Translations under genes and position numbers: made by a program
Notes under the pieces: generated by a model
Database searches by the model: none
What the model saw: the letters and a program-made list of their open reading frames with translations, nothing else
Told to the model about the DNA's origin: nothing
Assembly (NCBI GenBank): GCA_963556195.1
Contig: OY744517.1
Location: 83,155,214-83,219,213 of the forward strand
DNA length: 64,000 nt
Reading direction: 5' to 3'
Origin: Sepiola atlantica
Lineage: Eukaryota; Mollusca; Cephalopoda; Sepiida; Sepiolidae
In this document: positions 59,508 through 64,000 of the stretch, piece by piece
Numbering within the stretch: the first letter of the stretch is position 1
Layout of the letters: each line of letters begins with the position of its first letter

Positions 59508-61055
59508 TCATTCCCCTGGAATGATCGTATAGCTCTTTTTTCTGGGATTGATCTCTATGGGATCGATCCTTTTTCTTTCTCTGGAAGATCGGCGTTGTCC
59601 GGCTGCTTGTGGTGTTACCAGGTCGAACGTGTCATATATATGGTCCATTACTTCTTCTTGTTCAACAGGAGGTTGTCTGTCGTCATCAGTGACACGTTTC
59701 CGAATTTGGTTCAAATGCTTCTTGTGAGTGAATTTTGGACCTTCGATTATGTAAACCATCCGCCCGATCCTCCGCTTGACCTTTCCTAGTTCCCACATCA
59801 TACTATTATTTTTATGTACCTGGAAAAATACCTTTTCCTCAGATAAATACCTCTTTTTAGGAACTGTAGTATTCGGCGGTTTTTTGAATATTGGTTTTGC
59901 TTCATCCAGCAATTCGGATCTCGCTTTTATTTTCGTGCAGCATCCAAGCTTTTCAGAAAAAACACTTGGAAAAAATTTTTTTAGATCTTTTTGTAGTTTG
60001 TCGGCTTCGGCCGTTAAATTTTCGACTTTTTGACAAAAATCACTCATTGGCGAGTCCCATAATTCAAATTCTTGGATCCAGTCAGATCCAAATAAATTTG
60101 ATGTGTTCCTAAGAACGAATACTTTTAACTTTTTTGTCTTTCTTTTTAGTGAAACGTTAATAATTAATTCACCTTCAAAATGTATCTTTTCACCAGTTAC
60201 CGATCTTGCGATTTTATTCGTCTTCATCATCGTGGGCTTACCTAATTTTTTCCACGTGTGAACATTTATAATCGATATATCCGACCCTGAATCGTGTTGC
60301 AGATTTACTTCTCTATTTCCGATTCTCACCGTAACATATTTCCTTATGTTCTCTGTTGGTGAAGGGTCCCTTTTTGCAGTTTTTATGTAGTTCTTTTTTC
60401 CTACTTTTGCTCTGCAATATGAGGCCTTGTGCCCTGCTCGTTTGCATAGGTCACACGTTATTTTCTTATGGTACCAACATGCATTGTACCCATGAGGTCC
60501 TCCACATTTACTACAAGGGGTCCTAGGCTTTTGTCTATCCTGATAATTTTGTGAAGGGTTCCTTTTGCCTCTTGGTTGGTAATAGCTGGCGGGTGAGTGT
60601 CCTTTATTTTTGGAGCGTATCTTTTTAATGTGAGCGATACCTGTTTCCTCTATGTTTCGGGAATCTTGTTTCACTGCCACGAACCGTTGACAATCTTCAG
60701 CCAGTTTTTGAAGCGTTAAATCAGATTCTAATTCCAGTTTATTTAGAACACGACGTCTTATATCGGCGTCTTTTGTGACTATCAAACCTTGTGTGAATAT
60801 TAGGCATCTAAAATTATCTGCCGTTAATGATGACAACTTGAAGTCGTCACAGTTTTTATTAACTATAGACGCAAAAGTCGTATAATCCTGATTTTCCTTA
60901 TGTGTAATATTCATACATTTCCATCTTTTATGGAAAAGGCTTGTCTTTGGACAGTATAACTCCATTAACAGTTTGACTGCCTCGTCAAACGACAATTCGT
61001 TGGTTTTTCTTGGCAAAATATAATCCACGAATTTGTTATGTTCGGATGCACCCAA
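59508..61055 (-). CDS. Gag-protease-integrase-tail fusion polyprotein (515 residues)
   Basis: Residues 1-170 are the Gag central part. Two zinc knuckles follow, CSKCGGPHGYNAC at 181-193 (CX2CX3HX4C) and CDLCKRAGHKASYC at 201-214 (canonical CX2CX4HX4C). The retroviral-type aspartic protease has HDSGSDISII at 254-263. Residues 362-392 (FPSVFSEKLGCCTK to AKPIFKK) are the stretch just before the RT domain in this family. At about 393-405 the sequence switches without a stop to the end of integrase: WELGKVKRRIG, VYIIEGPKFTHKKHLNQIRKR. Roughly the whole RT-RNase H-integrase core is gone, yet the frame is kept. The start codon given is internal; the Gag frame runs on further right. Confidence 0.85.
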   Translation of the reverse strand: MGASEHNKFVDYILPRKTNELSFDEAVKLLMELYCPKTSLFHKRWKCMNITHKENQDYTTFASIVNKNCDDFKLSSLTADNFRCLIFTQGLIVTKDADIRRRVLNKLELESDLTLQKLAEDCQRFVAVKQDSRNIEETGIAHIKKIRSKNKGHSPASYYQPRGKRNPSQNYQDRQKPRTPCSKCGGPHGYNACWYHKKITCDLCKRAGHKASYCRAKVGKKNYIKTAKRDPSPTENIRKYVTVRIGNREVNLQHDSGSDISIINVHTWKKLGKPTMMKTNKIARSVTGEKIHFEGELIINVSLKRKTKKLKVFVLRNTSNLFGSDWIQEFELWDSPMSDFCQKVENLTAEADKLQKDLKKFFPSVFSEKLGCCTKIKARSELLDEAKPIFKKPPNTTVPKKRYLSEEKVFFQVHKNNSMMWELGKVKRRIGRMVYIIEGPKFTHKKHLNQIRKRVTDDDRQPPVEQEEVMDHIYDTFDLVTPQAAGQRRSSRERKRIDPIEINPRKKSYTIIPGE

Positions 61056-61240
61056 CTTCCGTAGTAATAAACGAACCTTCTTTTGATCCGTCCATGAACT
61101 ACAATCAATCTTGAATAAGTCTTCAAATCTTCTGAAGTATGTTTCAAACGTTAGGTCTTCCTCAGGAGCATAGCGAAATGTATCAATGGCTGACCAGATC
61201 GCATTTTGCGAAAAAGCCGTACTGTTTTCCTTCCGTTGTC
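61056..61240 (-). pseudogene. Gag segment in the shifted frame
   Basis: On the minus strand, AIWSAIDTFRYAPEEDLTFE then TYFRRFEDLFKIDCSSWTDQ and KKVRLLLRKLG run in frame into the 515-residue polyprotein. Between here and the N-terminal Gag piece at 61151-61546 the frame changes, at about 61220-61245. The two pieces overlap in coordinates because they use different frames. It is either a decay frameshift or a sequencing error in an A-rich run. Confidence 0.7.
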
Positions 61241-61546
61241 CTTATTCATTAAAACTTGCGTTAACAAATCCATTTTTTTATCTGATTGGTTTTGATGCTC
61301 TAAATGTAATTTTTTCAATTTCAATATTTGTTCGTTCATTTCTTTCTTTTCTTCTGCGACGTATTTCATCATTTCTTTCTTTTCTCTTCCCTGTTTTTCC
61401 TCGAAGTATTTCATTAAACTTAACTGCTTCTCGTCATTTTGTTTCTGTACTATCAATTGTTCTTCTCGAAACCTTTTTTCAAGTTCTAATTGTTGATTTT
61501 GTTGAAGTTTTATAATTTCCAAAATCTGTTTTGAAAAATTCTCCAT
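61151..61546 (-). CDS. Gag N-terminal coiled-coil segment
   Basis: 131 codons beginning MENFSKQILEIIKLQQNQQL. Residues 1-90 are extremely rich in Glu, Lys and Gln with heptad-like Leu/Ile/Met spacing, so a coiled coil for Gag assembly is likely. The true Gag continues in the neighbouring frame after about residue 100; the last 25 residues (RLFRKMRSGQPL onward) are out-of-frame translation. The start is chosen as the first ATG after the leader and is preceded on the sense strand by an A13 run. Confidence 0.75.
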   Translation of the reverse strand: MENFSKQILEIIKLQQNQQLELEKRFREEQLIVQKQNDEKQLSLMKYFEEKQGREKKEMMKYVAEEKKEMNEQILKLKKLHLEHQNQSDKKMDLLTQVLMNKDNGRKTVRLFRKMRSGQPLIHFAMLLRKT

Positions 61547-62423
61547 TTTTTTTTTTTTTATGACAAAAAAAACGTTTTCAGAAACAAACCAATTTTTCTA
61601 TAGTACCAACTCTACAAAAAAAACTTTTACAATTTTTGTATCTGGTTATATTGACGAGTATTTCCTTAATTTATTTTTTCCTTGTGTGGCAATTTTCCAC
61701 TAGAAAATAATTTAGCGTTTGTGTTTATACAGAAAAAAAATTTTGACCTTTTTTTTTTTCTTCAATTTTCTTTTCGTAATGTGTAAGTATTTAGTTCAAA
61801 TCCTTGTTGAACGTACACTTTTTTTTATTTTACAAAGAATTAGGTTTTTTTTGTGAAAAAAAAAACGAGTTCATAGCATTTATTTAAATATTGGCCATAA
61901 TTTCTGCTTTAAGTGCGTAACAGAAATATCATATTTTCTCATTAACACAAAGTGTTATGCCGTACCTGCTTGTCGAAAGTGTTTTTTTTTTCAACGTGCC
62001 AGTCAGTCAGAGAAAAATTTATTTTAATCGGAAAAATCCGACGTAACTTTTAATTTTGTTTTTCAATGCTAATGCCTTTTTAAGACAATCTTTTTAGAAC
62101 AAACAATTTTTTTTTTGTACTTACTGAAACTTTGAGTAGTTTTTTTTTTTCAGTTGTCGTAAATCCACGCCTATATGAGTTCCGTTTTAACTCGTAGTTT
62201 AGGCTTCTTGTGGCTTTTTTTTTTCAACAGCAAGATAAGACTTTCTTGACGACGTCTTTTGTTGTTTGACGTTTTTTTTTTTTTTTTCAAGTAAATCCTT
62301 GCCCGAATCTTCGTTATTCAGTATTTTTTGTCAAATGATCCGGTAACTTTCTTGAGTAATCTTGGTAGCCAGTTTGTCGTGACTGGTATAAAATCAAAAT
62401 CCTCACGTATGTTCTTTACTAAA
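61547..62423 (-). other. 5' leader of the LTR element
   Basis: About 880 bp between the primer-binding site and the Gag start, with no reading frame. On the sense strand it contains more than ten A-runs of seven or more bases, at fairly regular spacing. Long A-rich leaders could hold packaging or translation signals, but nothing specific can be named. Confidence 0.65.
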
Positions 62424-62437
62424 TTTCTCGTCGCCAG
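62420..62437 (-). promoter_or_regulatory. Primer-binding site
   Basis: Directly after the 5' LTR on the minus strand comes AC TGGCGACGAGAAATTTAG. The TGG start, a few bases in, is complementary to a tRNA CCA end, as expected for a gypsy-type primer site. The tRNA partner is not determined. Confidence 0.7.
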
Positions 62438-62683
62438 TGTTGTAGACCCGTGCTAGGGGTCACAAAGATAACAACCACAAATTGTGACAGGTTAAAATAT
62501 ACAATGTATTTATTCATAGCAATACAGTAACGCCACTAAATGTGGTAGGAGATGACCGGATTCCTACCATGCGGTAAAACATGAATAGGAATGTCCTCTG
62601 TTTGAGTCTTTGCAACCATGGTATTTATTATAGATGGTTGCTTCCATTAGTTCTTCAATAGGGGTGATTTGTACCCCACAACA
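62438..62683 (-). repeat. 5' LTR
   Basis: 246 bp, 245 identical to the LTR at 59245-59490. It should contain the promoter of the element; I cannot identify a defined TATA box with confidence. Confidence 0.95.
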
Positions 62684-64000
62684 TATTCCCAGAACTCTTG
62701 TAGACTGGTACCACAGAGGCAATTTTCCAGCTATCGGGGAAGCAAGATTCGGCTAGGCGTTTATTGTAGAGTTTGGAGAGGACAGGGGCCAGTTCAGCAG
62801 AGCCTTTCTTTATTACTATTACAGGTAAAAGATCAGGCCCACAAGTTTTGGAGGTATCAAGGTTTTTTATGATGTCTCTGACTTGGGATGAAGTGATGAC
62901 CAAGTTTTCAAGTGTGGCTCGGTCTGCAATGGGTATTTAGGGAGGGGGTGGTTTTCTGAATCCCAAGTGGAGTTTAAGGTGAAACGCTGGGCAAGTAGTT
63001 CAGCCTTATCAGTTGCTGTGCAAACGACATCATTGTGGTTTGATAGTGGGGGAATCGTTGATTGACCATTATTCACCACACTATTATAGATTTTCCAGAA
63101 ATCGCGAGTACTTAGTTTCTGTGACTGAATGCGTTTTTTCGTTATCTCTGTATACCTTCTCTTTGCTTCACCTATCACGGCCTTACAATTATTTCTTGAC
63201 TCTATAAATTTCTGTCTATTAGTAGCTGACTTATGGCGGCGAATTTACGGAATGCTTGTTGCCTCTCAGCAATGGTAGCTGCACATTTCGAGGTGAACCA
63301 TTGGGGAGAGTGGGGCTTGCTAAAGAATTTTCGCATGGGGACATAAGCTTCAATGCCTGCTTTGACCCATTCAGTTAACTCATTTGCACACTGGTCAGCA
63401 GGGAGTGAGAAGGTTTCCCTCCATGGGACGTCGCTGTGATCTCTGATTGATTCGAAATCAGTCTGCTTGTAGTATCGTTGTTTTGAGCAACGGTTCATCA
63501 GCTTTTGGACGACTTTTTAGGATGATATGAATCATTAGCACAATGTGATCAGCATTCCTGAGTGGACTATGAGCTTTCGTCACACAAGCCTCGGGTATTG
63601 AGGTCAAGTAAAGGTCTGGAAATGAGGCTTGTTGGTCCACTTGATCGGGGATGCGGGTCGGAAAATCGACAGTCTGAGAGAGGGAGTGAGCTAAGGAGAA
63701 ATTATACGTAGAGTTGCCGGCTGCGTCAGTAAGGCTGGAGAATCCCAACCAGTCGCGGTGGTGGGCATTAAAATCCCCAAATACATGTATCTGGGCATTC
63801 GAGTCAATTAAGAGTGCTCTATCTATGCTTTCAGAGACAGAGTTTAGCAGAGTACAGTCCTGGGTCGACGGGGAGCGGTAGAGGAAATATAGGTAACTAA
63901 CGTTGTGATGTAAAGTCAATCTAAAGCACATGTAGTCGTAGTCATCTGATTCTAACCTATGTTCTCTAGTCAGGGGGAGGGTGTTCCGAACATAAACTCC
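62684..64000 (-). pseudogene. LINE endonuclease and RT N-terminal part, frameshifted, continuing past the window
   Basis: Minus-strand continuation of the LINE at 57812-59244. From the right edge: the endonuclease with YLYFLYRSPST near 63880, VFGDFNAHHRDWLG near 63770, DLYLTSIPEACVTK and RNADHIVL near 63550 (the usual SDH is ADH). Next come WRETFSLPADQCANELTEWV, QWFTSKCAATIAERQQAFRK, and the linker with FWKIYNSVVNNG. The RT start is DIIKNLDTSKTCGPDLLPV and WKIASVVPVYKSSGN, where it is cut by TATTC. Frame breaks near 63500, 63200 and 62930 and the altered SDH show decay in this half. The 3' half stays open. Confidence 0.88.

Larger units (their letters stand above)
59245..62683 (-). mobile_element. 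Complete LTR retrotransposon (gypsy/K02A2.6-like), deletion derivative
   Basis: The element is 3439 bp. It has two 246-bp LTRs that differ at one base (GATGGCC versus GATGACC), begin TGTTGTAGACCC and end CCCCACAACA. It is flanked by TATTC at 59240-59244 and 62684-62688, a perfect 5-bp target duplication. It was inserted into the RT frame of a minus-strand LINE, in the same orientation. It carries gag and protease but lacks the RT, RNase H and integrase cores. It therefore depends on enzymes supplied in trans. Near-identical LTRs mean a recent insertion. Confidence 0.95.

Overview
The window is intronic and intergenic DNA from an animal, most probably a cephalopod (Octopus-like). The basis is AT-rich sequence, long (TA)n runs, several families of tRNA-derived SINEs, Jockey/CR1-group and RTE-group LINEs, mariner, hAT and gypsy relics, and GT-AG introns. 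The genus is inferred from overall character, not proved. No bacterial-style gene, operon or CRISPR is present.

Only one host gene is supported. Two exons on the + strand, 10087-10306 and 50752-50901, read through in frame and encode part of a C2 domain and the C-terminus of a BAIAP3/UNC13D (Munc13-4)-like protein. They are separated by a candidate intron of about 40.4 kb. Roughly two thirds of that intron is two satellite-like arrays: a 54-bp unit repeated about 307 times (17662-34247) and a 75-bp unit repeated about 138 times (38522-48858). Both periods are multiples of three, so long open frames appear on both strands; these are judged to be by-products of the period and not genes.

Layout. 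1-1090: Jockey/CR1-group LINE relic. 1.6-7.9 kb: tRNA SINEs, two copies of a U2 snRNA-headed SINE (one with a 19-bp target duplication), a foldback element, an RTE-group LINE with an inverted 5' end and a nested SINE, and a 160-bp tandem repeat. 9-10 kb: a hAT-like terminus, then the C2 exon. 11-17.4 kb: a 21-bp satellite, a large hairpin, a U2-derived tandem repeat and foldbacks. 17.7-34.2 kb: the 54-bp array. 34.5-38.3 kb: two reverse-transcriptase relics and a foldback. 38.5-48.9 kb: the 75-bp array. 49-50.2 kb: a hAT transposase relic split by a LINE copy with a 79-bp target duplication. 50.75-50.9 kb: terminal exon. 52.2-52.7 kb: a 5S rRNA-like sequence next to a LINE 3' end. 54-57.8 kb: SINE, G-rich tract, foldbacks and a mariner relic. 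57.8-64 kb: a minus-strand LINE split by a complete, very young LTR retrotransposon (59245-62683) that lacks the reverse transcriptase and integrase cores but keeps gag, protease and the integrase tail in frame.

The observations most worth following are the U2-headed SINE and its tandem derivative, the 54-bp units whose sense strand looks like a 3' splice site (TATTAAC, pyrimidine tract, TAG), and the deletion-derivative LTR element.
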